A stretch of 10,082 nucleotides of DNA from an uncultured Mycoplasmatota bacterium (GCA_948472605.1 CAOKUH010000054.1:1-10082), one strand, 5' to 3'; positions 1 through 7,318 are shown, numbered from the stretch's first letter. Translations and numbers: made by a program. Notes: generated by a model from the letters alone, not told the origin.

Positions 1-81
1 TCAACCTGTTGCACTTGGTTTACTTATTACACTTTTATAGTACCAAAATATATTTCTAAAAAAGAGATAAATAAGAAGTAA
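1..81 (+). CDS. C-terminal tail of an upstream protein (partial), probably membrane
   Basis: Frame 1 is open from the window edge to a TAA at 79-81. It encodes 26 residues, starting with an aromatic and hydrophobic stretch (TWFTYYTFIVPKYI) and ending in a lysine-rich tail (SKKEINKK), as expected for the last membrane segment and cytoplasmic tail of an integral membrane protein. The stop codon touches the Shine-Dalgarno sequence AAGGAG of the next gene, which starts 12 bases later. That tight spacing supports a real gene end and transcriptional coupling to the giant surface protein. The other two plus frames are closed by base 60. No family can be named from so short a piece. Confidence 0.45.
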   Translation, partial: STCCTWFTYYTFIVPKYISKKEINKK

Positions 82-93
82 AGGAGTTTTTCT

Positions 94-3000
94 ATGTTAA
101 AGTTAAAGAAATTTTTTTATCAAAATCAATCAATTAAAAGATATTTATTAATTATATTTACTATAACTATTATTTTTGGAAGTATAGTATTTTGTGGTTT
201 TTTTGAAAATATGAAAACGATAAAAACAAAAAATGGGAATGTTTTATCTTACAATAAAGCTAAAATAGAAAATGTCATATATTTATCAGATATTCCATAT
301 CAGAAAGCCCAAGTTGGATGGGGAACATTAGGTTTAGATAAAACAAGTTCTAATGCATCTTTAATCCTAAATATTGAAGGTGCATCAGTAATTGTAAAAA
401 AAGGAATATTTGCTCATGCAACTTCTACTATAGAATATGATATTAGTAGTTATAAAGATTATGATTATTTTACAACTTATTATGGTTTAAATACTACAGC
501 TGGAAATAATGGAAATGGTGTAAAATTTTATATTTATACTTCAGAAGACGGGAAAAATTGGACTTTGCGTACTGAAGAAAATCCAGTTCCGTTAAAAGGA
601 GTAAATAGTGCTGTCCATGTAAAAATTGATATAAGAGATGCTAATTATATTAAACTTTATGCAAATGATAACGGAAGTAATGGAAATGATCATGCAGTAT
701 GGGGCGATGCCAAATTAATTAAAGAAGATTATGATGATAATGTAATGCAACCCGTAGAAGAATTTGATAAGTTGATCAAAGAAAGTTATAAAGAAGGAGC
801 AATAGAAGATGACTTAAAATTAACTTTACTTCAAAGAACATTTATCAAAAGAGTTGGTCAATATCAATTACGTTCATTTTTAGATAGTGATCCTAAAAAC
901 AAAGAAACATTAGACTGGTTTTTAAATAATGAAGAGGCTCTTCGTTTATGGACTATAGGTGGAAGACCAAATGGAACTTATGAAAGATCATTGCAAGTTT
1001 TAAGTAATTTATATCATACTTATAAAGATGACTTATCTAACGAAAATGAAACTTCATTAGGAACTAAATATAAAGACTTATATTTAAAAATGATGTTATC
1101 TTTATCTTTAACACATTCAACTAATGTTGGATTATGGATTGGTGGTAACCAACTTTCTGATGCTGTAACACGTTATCAAATATATAAAGATATGCATTTA
1201 AATGGTCAATTAGATACTGCAATGTTTGAAAGTTATACAATAGATGAAATGCGTGGGGTAATGATTACTAATATTGATGATGAAGAAATATTATGGTTAC
1301 ACGATTATTCAATGAAATACTCAGCTAATGAACGTTTTAATCCATATAAATATATAAATTATACTTTAAGTTATGGTTATTATAGACCTCAATATTATTC
1401 TCAAGCAAACTATGCAAAATGGGATCAAAAATACAATTTATCAAAGTACAATATAACATATCAATCTGGTAAACCAAAATTATGGATTGTATTTGAAGAA
1501 GGAGCTGTTTGTGGAGGATTATCAAAAACAGCAGCTAATTTATATGGAGTATGGGGATATCCTGGACGAGTTGTAGGACAGCCTGGGCATGCAGCTTATG
1601 TTTATTTATATAATGCAGGTGGTGGAAAATATGCATGGCAACTAGCCAATAATGTAGTTACAACTGGATGGGCTAATACTAGTGGAAATGGCATTAATGG
1701 TTGGGGAACTAAATATGCTACCAATAGTGGAGGAATTCAATCAGGATCATATTTATTATTATCTCAAGATGCCCAAAATGAATATGATAAATATGAAAAA
1801 GCTGAATTAATACTCTTATTAGAAGATGTCTATAAAAACGATAGCAAAAAATTAGAACAAATTTATAGAGATGCCTTAAAAGAAGAAATAATAAATTTAG
1901 ATGCCTGGATTGGTTTAATAAATTTATATTTAAGTGATGATAGTAAAACAGAAAGTGACTTAATCGATTTAGCTTTTGAAATATCAGAAGTATATAAATA
2001 TCATCCATTACCGATGTATGATATGACAAGAAGAATAGGTACTAAAGTTACATCCCCAGCATTCCGTAGTAGACTTATGATGTTACAAGATGAAACATTA
2101 AGAGAAGCTACTAAAGCAACAAGTAAAGATACAATATATACAAAAGAAGTTCCAGTAATTGCTAATGCCATTTTGGGAGTAGTCGATTCTAGAATAGCAA
2201 CATTCTCTTTTGATGGAGCAAATGCAGGAAAAATTGTATTATCTAAACAATTACAAAGTGCTCAAGTAGCATGGACTTATAGTATAGATGGTGGTAATAC
2301 ATGGATTCCAAGCTATGAACATACAGTACAATTAACTAAAGAACAATTAGATAGCCTAACAGGAGACAATGACATCAAGATTCATATTACTGGTATACCA
2401 TTGACACCTGAAAATATTTATACTATTGATATTCAAAAAGGTATATTTCCTAGTAATGTTGTATCAATTGATGATTTAGAAAATCGCATTATGGGTGCAA
2501 CAGACAAAATGGAATGGACATTAGATCCAGATGGAGAATGGAATTCATTTACAGATACTAATCCAATATTCAAAGGGGACGTTAGAGTATATGTAAGAAT
2601 GCTTGCTACAGGAATTTATACAATGAGTGATCCAGTTTATTTTACATTTACTACAAACACAACTTCTGAATCACATCGTTATATTACTAGGGATAGTTTG
2701 AAGGTAATAGATGTTTCAGGAACAAGTGGAGGAAATAAAGATAATATTATTGATGGTAACATCAACACTGCATGGCATAGTTATTATAATAAAAATAGCT
2801 TAGGTCAAAAATATATTCCTGCCTATGCAACTATAGAACTTGATAAACCAAAATATGTTTCAGAAATAGATTATGTACCTGATGCTAAAGCAACATCATC
2901 TCTTGGAAAGTATCCAGCAGGAAAAGCTAATCGTTTAGATATTTATGTAAGTATGGATGGTACTAACTGGGAACTTGCTGCTACAAAAAGCAATATAGGA

Positions 3001-5133
3001 AATAACAATAACTTAAAGAAAATCACTTTTGATTCTCCTATCTTAGCTAAATATGTTAGAATCAATTGTCCATCAGTATATGAAGTAGGACTACAATATT
3101 TTTTCTCAATTGCTCTTATAAACTTATATGAAGATCCATCTGCTAGTGAAATACCTACTGCAGATATAAACTATAATATAGTTAAACCTAGCAACAAAGA
3201 TGTAATCGCAGAATTAGTTGATGAGAATAGACCAATAACCATAACTAATAATGATGGAAAGAAGACATATACATTTAAAGAGAATGGTGAATTTACATTT
3301 GAATTTGTTGATCGAAATGGAAATAGAGGAACAGAAACTGCCAAAGTAGATTGGATAGATAAAGAAGCGCCTAATGCGAATGTAGAATTTAGTACAACCG
3401 AAATAACAAATGAAAATGTAGTAGCTACTATCTCTTTTGATAAAGAAAATATTACAATATTATCAAATGACATTGAGTTAGCCACTAATCCTGTAGATGG
3501 AAGTAAAACAATTACTTTCTTAGAAAATAAAAGTGTAGAATTAAAATTCCAAGATGGTCTAGGAAATATTGGAACAAAAACTATAACAGTAGATTGGATT
3601 GATACAGAAGCTCCAACAGCAGAATTTGAGTTTAATACAATTCACTTAACTGATGGAGAAGTAATTGCTACATTAAAACCTAGTGAAGAGGTAATTATAA
3701 CTAACAATGGTGGAAATGATACATATATATTTAAAGACAATGGCGAATTTACATTTGAATTCGTTGACATTGCTGGAAATGCAGGTACAGCAACAGTTTT
3801 TGTAAATTGGATAGCAAAAATGCCAAGATATGAAATTAAATATTCTACAACATCATTAACTAACCAAGATGTTAAAGTAATACTAGAACTAGAAGAGGGA
3901 TATAGAATATTTAATAATAATGCAAGTAATGAATATACATTTACTAATAATGAAACATTTAACTTTCAATATAAAGACAAAAATGGTTATGATGGTATCA
4001 TTCCTGTAACAGTAGATTGGATAGACAAAGAAGCCCCAACAGCAGAATTTGAATTCAGTACAAAAGAATGGACAAATCAAAATGTTGTTGTAACTCTAAA
4101 ACCTAATGAAGAGGTAACTATAACTAATAATGGCGGAAACGATACCTATACATTTATAGACAATGGCGAATTTACATTTGAATTTGTTGACTTAGTTGGA
4201 AATAAAGGAAGTAGTACTGTAAAGGTAGATTGGATAGATAAAGAAGCCCCAACAGCCACTATAGAATATAGTACACAAGATATAACAGAAGGACCTGTAA
4301 TTGCAACATTAAAGCCAAATGAAAATGTTACTATATTAGGAAATGGTGCATCAACATATACTTTCACAGAGAATGCTGAATTTACATTTGAATTTATGGA
4401 TAGAGCTGGTAATAAAGGTTATGCAACAGCAGTAGTAACTTGGATAAAGAAAAAAACTAGTAAACCTGAAGATAATGAAAATAATACAAAGCCTGATATT
4501 AAACCAGAAGAAAAACCAGGAACTTCAACAAAACCAAATATTCCAAGTACTGGAAATAATACAACTCCAAGTGAACCAAATAATGATAATCAAACAACAG
4601 AAAACTCTTATAAAGAAATATCTAATGGAAATGTAAGCATTAAAATTCCAGAGTCAATTTTATCAAACTATAATGATGTATTATTAGATTATAAAAAACA
4701 AAATTTAACTGATGCCCAAATAAATCGCTATGGTAAAGAAAGTGAGATATTTGAAATATCTTTAGAAACAAAAGATAATCAAAAAATTAACTTATCTAAC
4801 GAAAAAATTGAGCATACAATAAAATTAAACCCTAATAAAACATTTGAAGCTTTATATGTAGTTAGAGACGATGGAAGCGTAGTTAAATTAAATATCCAAA
4901 AAGTAGATAATAAAATAGTCTTCACAAACACTGGCTTAGGAAAATACATTGTTTCATATAAATCTTTAACTAATGATATAAATGATAATAATGTGGAAGA
5001 TAATCAAATATCAGAAGAAACATCAGAGAAAAAGACTAAAAATATACTATTACCAATTGGAGTGGGACTTACTTTAACAATAGGTGGAACACTTTACTTT
5101 GTAAGAAAAAAGAATAAAAAAAGAGTATTTTAA
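94..5133 (+). CDS. Giant multi-domain surface protein: NPCBM, transglutaminase-like core, F5/8C, six Ig-like repeats, C-terminal TM anchor
   Basis: A 1679-residue cell-envelope protein; AAGGAG lies 7 bases before the ATG. Residues 17-36 form a membrane or signal segment with no lipobox. Residues 62-208 match NPCBM carbohydrate-binding modules (VGWGTLGLD start, KGIFAHATSTIEYD, YTSEDGKNW). Residues 225-560 are a helical region leading into a transglutaminase-like core: CGGLSK gives candidate nucleophile Cys473 and GQPGHAAYVY gives His499. The third position seems to be Asn519 (WQLAN) rather than the usual Asp. Residues 690-855 resemble CHB_HEX-type beta modules (YSIDGGNTW). Residues 868-1012 are an F5/8 type C domain (IIDGNINTAW, YVSMDGTNWE, AKYVRINC). 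Six Ig-like repeats follow (1022-1451), then a Pro/Asn/Thr linker (1452-1506), a beta-rich domain (1507-1622), a TM helix (1651-1669) and the tail RKKNKKR. No LPXTG is present. Known: NPCBM and F5/8C domains bind glycans. Inferred: a glycan-binding, cysteine-dependent surface enzyme or adhesin; substrate unknown. Confidence 0.85.
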   Translation: MLKLKKFFYQNQSIKRYLLIIFTITIIFGSIVFCGFFENMKTIKTKNGNVLSYNKAKIENVIYLSDIPYQKAQVGWGTLGLDKTSSNASLILNIEGASVIVKKGIFAHATSTIEYDISSYKDYDYFTTYYGLNTTAGNNGNGVKFYIYTSEDGKNWTLRTEENPVPLKGVNSAVHVKIDIRDANYIKLYANDNGSNGNDHAVWGDAKLIKEDYDDNVMQPVEEFDKLIKESYKEGAIEDDLKLTLLQRTFIKRVGQYQLRSFLDSDPKNKETLDWFLNNEEALRLWTIGGRPNGTYERSLQVLSNLYHTYKDDLSNENETSLGTKYKDLYLKMMLSLSLTHSTNVGLWIGGNQLSDAVTRYQIYKDMHLNGQLDTAMFESYTIDEMRGVMITNIDDEEILWLHDYSMKYSANERFNPYKYINYTLSYGYYRPQYYSQANYAKWDQKYNLSKYNITYQSGKPKLWIVFEEGAVCGGLSKTAANLYGVWGYPGRVVGQPGHAAYVYLYNAGGGKYAWQLANNVVTTGWANTSGNGINGWGTKYATNSGGIQSGSYLLLSQDAQNEYDKYEKAELILLLEDVYKNDSKKLEQIYRDALKEEIINLDAWIGLINLYLSDDSKTESDLIDLAFEISEVYKYHPLPMYDMTRRIGTKVTSPAFRSRLMMLQDETLREATKATSKDTIYTKEVPVIANAILGVVDSRIATFSFDGANAGKIVLSKQLQSAQVAWTYSIDGGNTWIPSYEHTVQLTKEQLDSLTGDNDIKIHITGIPLTPENIYTIDIQKGIFPSNVVSIDDLENRIMGATDKMEWTLDPDGEWNSFTDTNPIFKGDVRVYVRMLATGIYTMSDPVYFTFTTNTTSESHRYITRDSLKVIDVSGTSGGNKDNIIDGNINTAWHSYYNKNSLGQKYIPAYATIELDKPKYVSEIDYVPDAKATSSLGKYPAGKANRLDIYVSMDGTNWELAATKSNIGNNNNLKKITFDSPILAKYVRINCPSVYEVGLQYFFSIALINLYEDPSASEIPTADINYNIVKPSNKDVIAELVDENRPITITNNDGKKTYTFKENGEFTFEFVDRNGNRGTETAKVDWIDKEAPNANVEFSTTEITNENVVATISFDKENITILSNDIELATNPVDGSKTITFLENKSVELKFQDGLGNIGTKTITVDWIDTEAPTAEFEFNTIHLTDGEVIATLKPSEEVIITNNGGNDTYIFKDNGEFTFEFVDIAGNAGTATVFVNWIAKMPRYEIKYSTTSLTNQDVKVILELEEGYRIFNNNASNEYTFTNNETFNFQYKDKNGYDGIIPVTVDWIDKEAPTAEFEFSTKEWTNQNVVVTLKPNEEVTITNNGGNDTYTFIDNGEFTFEFVDLVGNKGSSTVKVDWIDKEAPTATIEYSTQDITEGPVIATLKPNENVTILGNGASTYTFTENAEFTFEFMDRAGNKGYATAVVTWIKKKTSKPEDNENNTKPDIKPEEKPGTSTKPNIPSTGNNTTPSEPNNDNQTTENSYKEISNGNVSIKIPESILSNYNDVLLDYKKQNLTDAQINRYGKESEIFEISLETKDNQKINLSNEKIEHTIKLNPNKTFEALYVVRDDGSVVKLNIQKVDNKIVFTNTGLGKYIVSYKSLTNDINDNNVEDNQISEETSEKKTKNILLPIGVGLTLTIGGTLYFVRKKNKKRVF
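3157..4446 (+). repeat. Six tandem Ig-like repeats inside the giant surface protein
   Basis: Six units of about 67-81 residues start near bases 3157, 3367, 3610, 3820, 4033 and 4246. Each has the pattern EAPTAxxEFST, an NxxVxATLKPxE strand, TYTFxDNGEFTFEFVDxxGNxG and a closing xVDWIDKEAP that leads into the next unit. Unit 2 is longest, with an insertion near DIELATNPVDG. Unit 4 (PRYEIKYSTT, YRIFNNNASNE) is the most diverged. Units 3 and 5 are the closest pair and share nearly identical DNA around 3735-3765 and 4158-4188. Such arrays usually act as stalks that hold a functional head away from the cell wall, which fits their place between the binding and catalytic modules and the C-terminal anchor. 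Confidence 0.85.
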
Positions 5134-5183
5134 ATAATATAATTTGAGAGTTTATATATAATTTTGTAAGTTGCAAACTTTTT

Positions 5184-5211
5184 AGAGATTGATTAATTCA
5201 GTCTCTTTTTA
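5184..5211 (+). terminator. Rho-independent terminator after the surface protein
   Basis: A 9-bp stem (AGAGATTGA paired with TCAGTCTCT, one G-U pair) closes a TTAAT loop and is followed directly by a T run. It lies 51 bases after the TAA of the giant gene, on the same strand. A smaller palindrome, AAGTT-GCA-AACTT, sits just before it at 5168-5180. Confidence 0.8.
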
Positions 5212-5229
5212 TTTAATTTATTATAAAGA

Positions 5230-6067
5230 TTGCCAAATAATTTTGGTGTAGGTATAACTTTATTTACTCCTTGATTCAACTATAGAAAATTATAAGGATA
5301 TAGTTGCCATAATTCTTGATTTATGTGCCAGGAAATATTTAAATTTAATAAAGCAAAATGATAAATATATTATTAAAGTTTTAAAAAACATTGATAAAGA
5401 TTTATTGAGTAATGAAAAATATATAATGTCTTTAATACTAAGCAATGATATTAAAAATATAAACTATCAAGAATGGTACAATTATTGTATGCAAGATGGT
5501 ATTGATTTAAATCTCTATTATCATAAAGATATTCATATAAAAAATAATCCACCACTTACCAAAGATAAAGTAAAACAAAGAAGAAAAATACATTTAATAA
5601 TAAGTATTACAATTAGTATTTTAGTTTTAAGTATATCTTTATTGAATGATAATATATTTGAAAGCATAATTTATGGGCTATTAAGTTTTGTGACAATCTA
5701 TATTTTATTAATTGTACCTTTTTACTTTATAAATGTATTTACTGGATTAAAAAATATAGGTAAACAAGTAAGAGATATAAATTATAAAAATATAATGGAT
5801 AATAATTTGAAAAAAACAAAAAAAGGTATTGAAGAATTACAAAAACTTTATTCTTTCAAAGCGTTTATAAGTGATTTTGGTAATTTTGTAGATAGGAAAG
5901 CCGAAGAGGTCATACTATGGGATAGATATTTATCTTATGCACAAGTATTTGGATTAACAAAAGAAATTATGAAGAGTGGTTATAAAGAGTTAATAAATAA
6001 TTCATCATTTCAAATAGATGATATAGATAATATTAGTTTATATAACATTGAGATAAATTCTGATTAA
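5230..6067 (+). pseudogene. Truncated, frameshifted C-terminal part of a DUF2207 (YciQ-like) membrane protein
   Basis: From the TTG at 5405 there are 220 codons, but no Shine-Dalgarno precedes that TTG, and the same frame stays open upstream to 5258. That extension encodes LLDSTIENYKDIVAIILDL followed by CARKYLNLI, which resembles the DUF2207 segment after its first internal membrane helix. Further upstream, 5230-5271 in another frame gives LPNNFGVGITLFT, resembling the PPxNLxxxEAxYL lead-in, so a frameshift probably lies near 5265-5272. Two membrane helices follow (about 5588-5644 and 5663-5740). The family-typical C-terminal motif EEVILWDRYLSYAQVFGL is at about 5903-5956. The N-terminal beta domain of about 300 residues and the first TM are absent. 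The stop is TAA at 6065-6067. I infer a decayed remnant; a short expressed fragment cannot be excluded, since the last 220 codons remain open. Confidence 0.7.
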
Positions 6068-6158
6068 ATATATGTTACTTCTTTTTGCTATATAAATAAT
6101 ATTATATAATTTTTAATCGTCAAAGAACTAAATTTTACCATCAAACATAATAGATAAT

Positions 6159-6302
6159 TCAGATAATATTGAAAACCAATATAATCTCATTTTTTAGAAA
6201 CATTTTTGGTTGCTTCCATTTTTTTTCAATTAATTGATTAAAGTAAAGTTTACTATTTCGTTAAGTTTTTCTTTCACGCATAAAGGAAATTCTAAAGGTT
6301 AT
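6159..6302 (-). pseudogene. Dead minus-strand reading frame behind a strong ribosome binding site
   Basis: A perfect GAAAGGAGG ribosome binding site lies on the minus strand around 6306-6314, directly after the terminator hairpin at 6321-6361. The spacing that should hold a start codon reads ATATAACC, so no usable start exists there. The frame that follows encodes TFRISFMRERKT, a TAA at 6261-6263, and then RNSKLYFNQLIEKKWKQPK and more hydrophobic residues to a TGA at 6159-6161. The strong RBS with no start codon and the internal stop suggest a gene that has decayed. The product is not recognised, and chance openness of AT-rich DNA remains possible. Confidence 0.25.
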
Positions 6303-6320
6303 ATCCTCCTTTCAAACATG

Positions 6321-6361
6321 AAAAAATCCCATATCAACGAGTGATATAGGATTTTTTTTTT
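6321..6361. terminator. Bidirectional rho-independent terminator
   Basis: AAAAAATCC pairs with GGATTTTTT, then there is one C/A mismatch, then ATATCA pairs with TGATAT around an ACGAG loop. An A run precedes the stem and a T run of eleven follows it, so the hairpin can end transcription in both directions. On the plus strand it would stop read-through from the DUF2207 remnant. On the minus strand it would stop the XRE/microprotein transcript. Confidence 0.75.
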
Positions 6362-6420
6362 AATATAAAACTCACACGAGGTGTGAGTAATTCTCTCAAT
6401 GAAGCGATGACAAAGGTCAT
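6334..6420 (-). CDS. Possible 28-residue leader-like peptide
   Basis: On the minus strand, ATG at 6420-6418 follows AGGAG by 6 bases and opens a 28-codon frame that ends with TGA at 6336-6334. The peptide begins MTFVIASLRELLTPRVSF and ends in lysine-rich, polar residues. Its coding sequence runs through the palindromes at 6407-6420 and 6370-6388, and its stop lies inside the terminator hairpin. A short ORF, a terminator, then a strong RBS is the layout of an attenuation leader. The hairpins may, however, be the real function and the ORF accidental. Confidence 0.25.
   Translation of the reverse strand: MTFVIASLRELLTPRVSFILKKKSYITR
6370..6388. repeat. Perfect 8-bp hairpin
   Basis: ACTCACAC pairs perfectly with GTGTGAGT around a GAG loop. 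It lies 8 bases from the terminator at 6321-6361. It has more G and C than its surroundings and no T run on either side, so it is not a terminator by itself. A second smaller hairpin, ATGAC-AAAG-GTCAT, lies at 6407-6420. Together they could form a structured RNA or the end of a small mobile element. Confidence 0.6.
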
Positions 6421-6437
6421 TCAAAACTCCTAAAGTA

Positions 6438-6479
6438 AAATTGGTAAATAACTAATTTCTATAATTATTTTACCAATTT
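6438..6479. repeat. 11-bp perfect inverted repeat downstream of the microprotein gene
   Basis: AAATTGGTAAA at 6438-6448 is matched exactly by TTTACCAATTT at 6469-6479, with a 20-base AT-rich spacer. It begins 56 bases beyond the stop of the 36-residue microprotein on the minus strand. Only a broken T run follows it there, so it is at best a weak terminator or an mRNA 3' stabiliser. Confidence 0.5.
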
Positions 6480-6534
6480 ATTATTATGATTTGTTATATA
6501 AATTTGTAATTTTTAGTAATAACTTGTGTAAAAA

Positions 6535-6645
6535 TTATTGTTTTTTGGCTTTTTCATCTTTTTTCTTTTTACTCCACCAAGTACCAGTAAGTGAACAGCC
6601 TCCACCAATAAATATAAATACTATCATAAATATCCAAAATTCCAT
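6535..6645 (-). CDS. 36-residue membrane microprotein downstream of the XRE regulator
   Basis: The ATG at 6645-6643 is preceded by AAGGAGGAG about 8 bases upstream, a near-perfect ribosome binding site that decides this start. The stop is TAA at 6537-6535. The peptide has a hydrophobic helix (residues 3-13, WIFMIVFIFIG), a short glycine-rich stretch with one cysteine (GGGCSLTGTWW) and a strongly basic tail (KKKKDEKAKKQ). It looks like a single-pass small protein with the basic end in the cytoplasm. It starts 29 bases after the regulator's stop on the same strand, so the two are almost certainly co-transcribed. A partner or antagonist of the membrane-anchored regulator, or a small toxin-like peptide, is inference. 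I recognise no family. Confidence 0.65.
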   Translation of the reverse strand: MEFWIFMIVFIFIGGGCSLTGTWWSKKKKDEKAKKQ

Positions 6646-6674
6646 ATTCAATCTCCTCCTTTAAAATTTTTAAA

Positions 6675-7256
6675 CTATAATTTTTTCATTATAAATATTT
6701 CAATTATAAAAATAATAAATGTTATTAAACCTGTCAAAATTGCTAACAAAATCTTTTGATAGTTTCTTTTTCCTAATTCTTGTTGTACCTCTTCATAAGA
6801 TAATGATTTATTTTCTATAAAAGCAATAATTTCTTTATACGTTTGAATGTCATTATTCTTTTTAAACTTCTCAATAATTGTTGCTGTTACAATTGCTATT
6901 ACAAAAAACAATGCCCAAATAATAGCACCAATATATCCATCTATCCTAAATAACGGATATGCACTAAACATTAAAATTAACATTTCTCCTAGGAAAATAT
7001 AACTAATTATATTAAACTTTTCTATTTTCTCTTTACTAACTATCTTTTTCATCTCCTCTATATCTCCTTTTATAAAATCATCTAGAGATACATGAAAGAT
7101 GTTAGATAACATGGTTAAACTTTTTATATCAGGGTAACTTTTACTTGTTTCCCAATTAGAAATCGTTTGTCTTGAAACAAATATTTTTAATGCTAATTCG
7201 TCTTGTGAAATATTTTGTCTTTCCCTATGCTTTTTAATTCTTGCTCCAACATTCAT
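6675..7256 (-). CDS. Membrane-anchored XRE-family transcriptional regulator
   Basis: A 193-residue protein. The N-terminal Cro/CI-type helix-turn-helix spans residues 3-60 (IKKHRERQNISQDELALKI; recognition helix VSRQTISNWE at 28-37; the SYPDIKSLTMLSNIF helix follows). After a charged linker come hydrophobic segments at about 82-101, 107-128 and 168-190. The 131-167 region between them is soluble and charged. Regulators of this design are common in Bacillota and keep the DNA-binding domain at the inner membrane face, so they may respond to envelope state or a membrane partner. The start at 7256 is chosen because GGAGGT lies 5 bases upstream; the more upstream ATG at 7319 has no RBS and lies inside the operator palindrome. 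A 36-residue membrane microprotein follows in the same transcript. Target genes are unknown; self-regulation is likely from the palindrome at its promoter. Confidence 0.88.
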   Translation of the reverse strand: MNVGARIKKHRERQNISQDELALKIFVSRQTISNWETSKSYPDIKSLTMLSNIFHVSLDDFIKGDIEEMKKIVSKEKIEKFNIISYIFLGEMLILMFSAYPLFRIDGYIGAIIWALFFVIAIVTATIIEKFKKNNDIQTYKEIIAFIENKSLSYEEVQQELGKRNYQKILLAILTGLITFIIFIIEIFIMKKL

Positions 7257-7275
7257 TTTGCACCTCCAATTACAT

Positions 7276-7306
7276 TTTATACGAAAGAGATATTTTTGTC
7301 TGTCAA
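7276..7306 (-). promoter_or_regulatory. Promoter of the XRE regulator operon
   Basis: On the minus strand, TTGACA (7306-7301) and TATAAA (7281-7276) are separated by 19 bases, longer than ideal, and the start codon lies 19 bases beyond the -10. The -35 hexamer is a perfect consensus and is part of the operator-like palindrome at 7301-7318. Confidence 0.6.
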
Positions 7307-7318
7307 AAGTTTTTGACA
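7301..7318. promoter_or_regulatory. Palindromic operator overlapping the XRE -35 box
   Basis: TGTCAAAA-GT-TTTTGACA is a perfect 8-bp inverted repeat with a 2-base centre. Each arm contains TTGACA read outward, one of which is the -35 box of the regulator's own promoter. XRE dimers bind such two-fold sites, so binding here would block RNA polymerase. The other arm could serve as a -35 box for a plus-strand promoter, but only a poor -10 lies downstream and no gene follows on that strand. Confidence 0.6.

Larger units (their letters stand above)
6068..6534. other. Gap with no intact gene: hairpin cluster and decayed sequence
   Basis: No convincing intact protein gene is present. The AT-rich first half (6068-6300) contains a dead minus-strand frame, listed separately. 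The second half holds four inverted repeats in 160 bases: 6321-6361 (terminator), 6370-6388, 6407-6420 and 6438-6479. A 28-codon minus-strand ORF (6334-6420) lies across the first three hairpins. Confidence 0.6.

Noticed and set aside
1337..2029. Minus-strand open frames opposite the transglutaminase-like region, at 1337-1525 and 1718-2029
   Set aside because: Low-complexity His/Leu/Tyr-rich translations typical of antisense AT-rich coding DNA, with no RBS, inside an intact plus-strand gene.
3171..3485. Minus-strand open frame opposite the Ig-like repeats (and a similar one at 4146-4367)
   Set aside because: Both are antisense shadows of the repeated Ig units: they resemble each other only because the repeats do. 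They have no RBS and lie fully inside a well-supported gene.
4480..5133. LPXTG sortase signal in the surface protein
   Set aside because: IPSTG at residues 1483-1487 is in the proline-rich linker, far from the C-terminal TM helix; nothing LPXTG-like precedes that helix.
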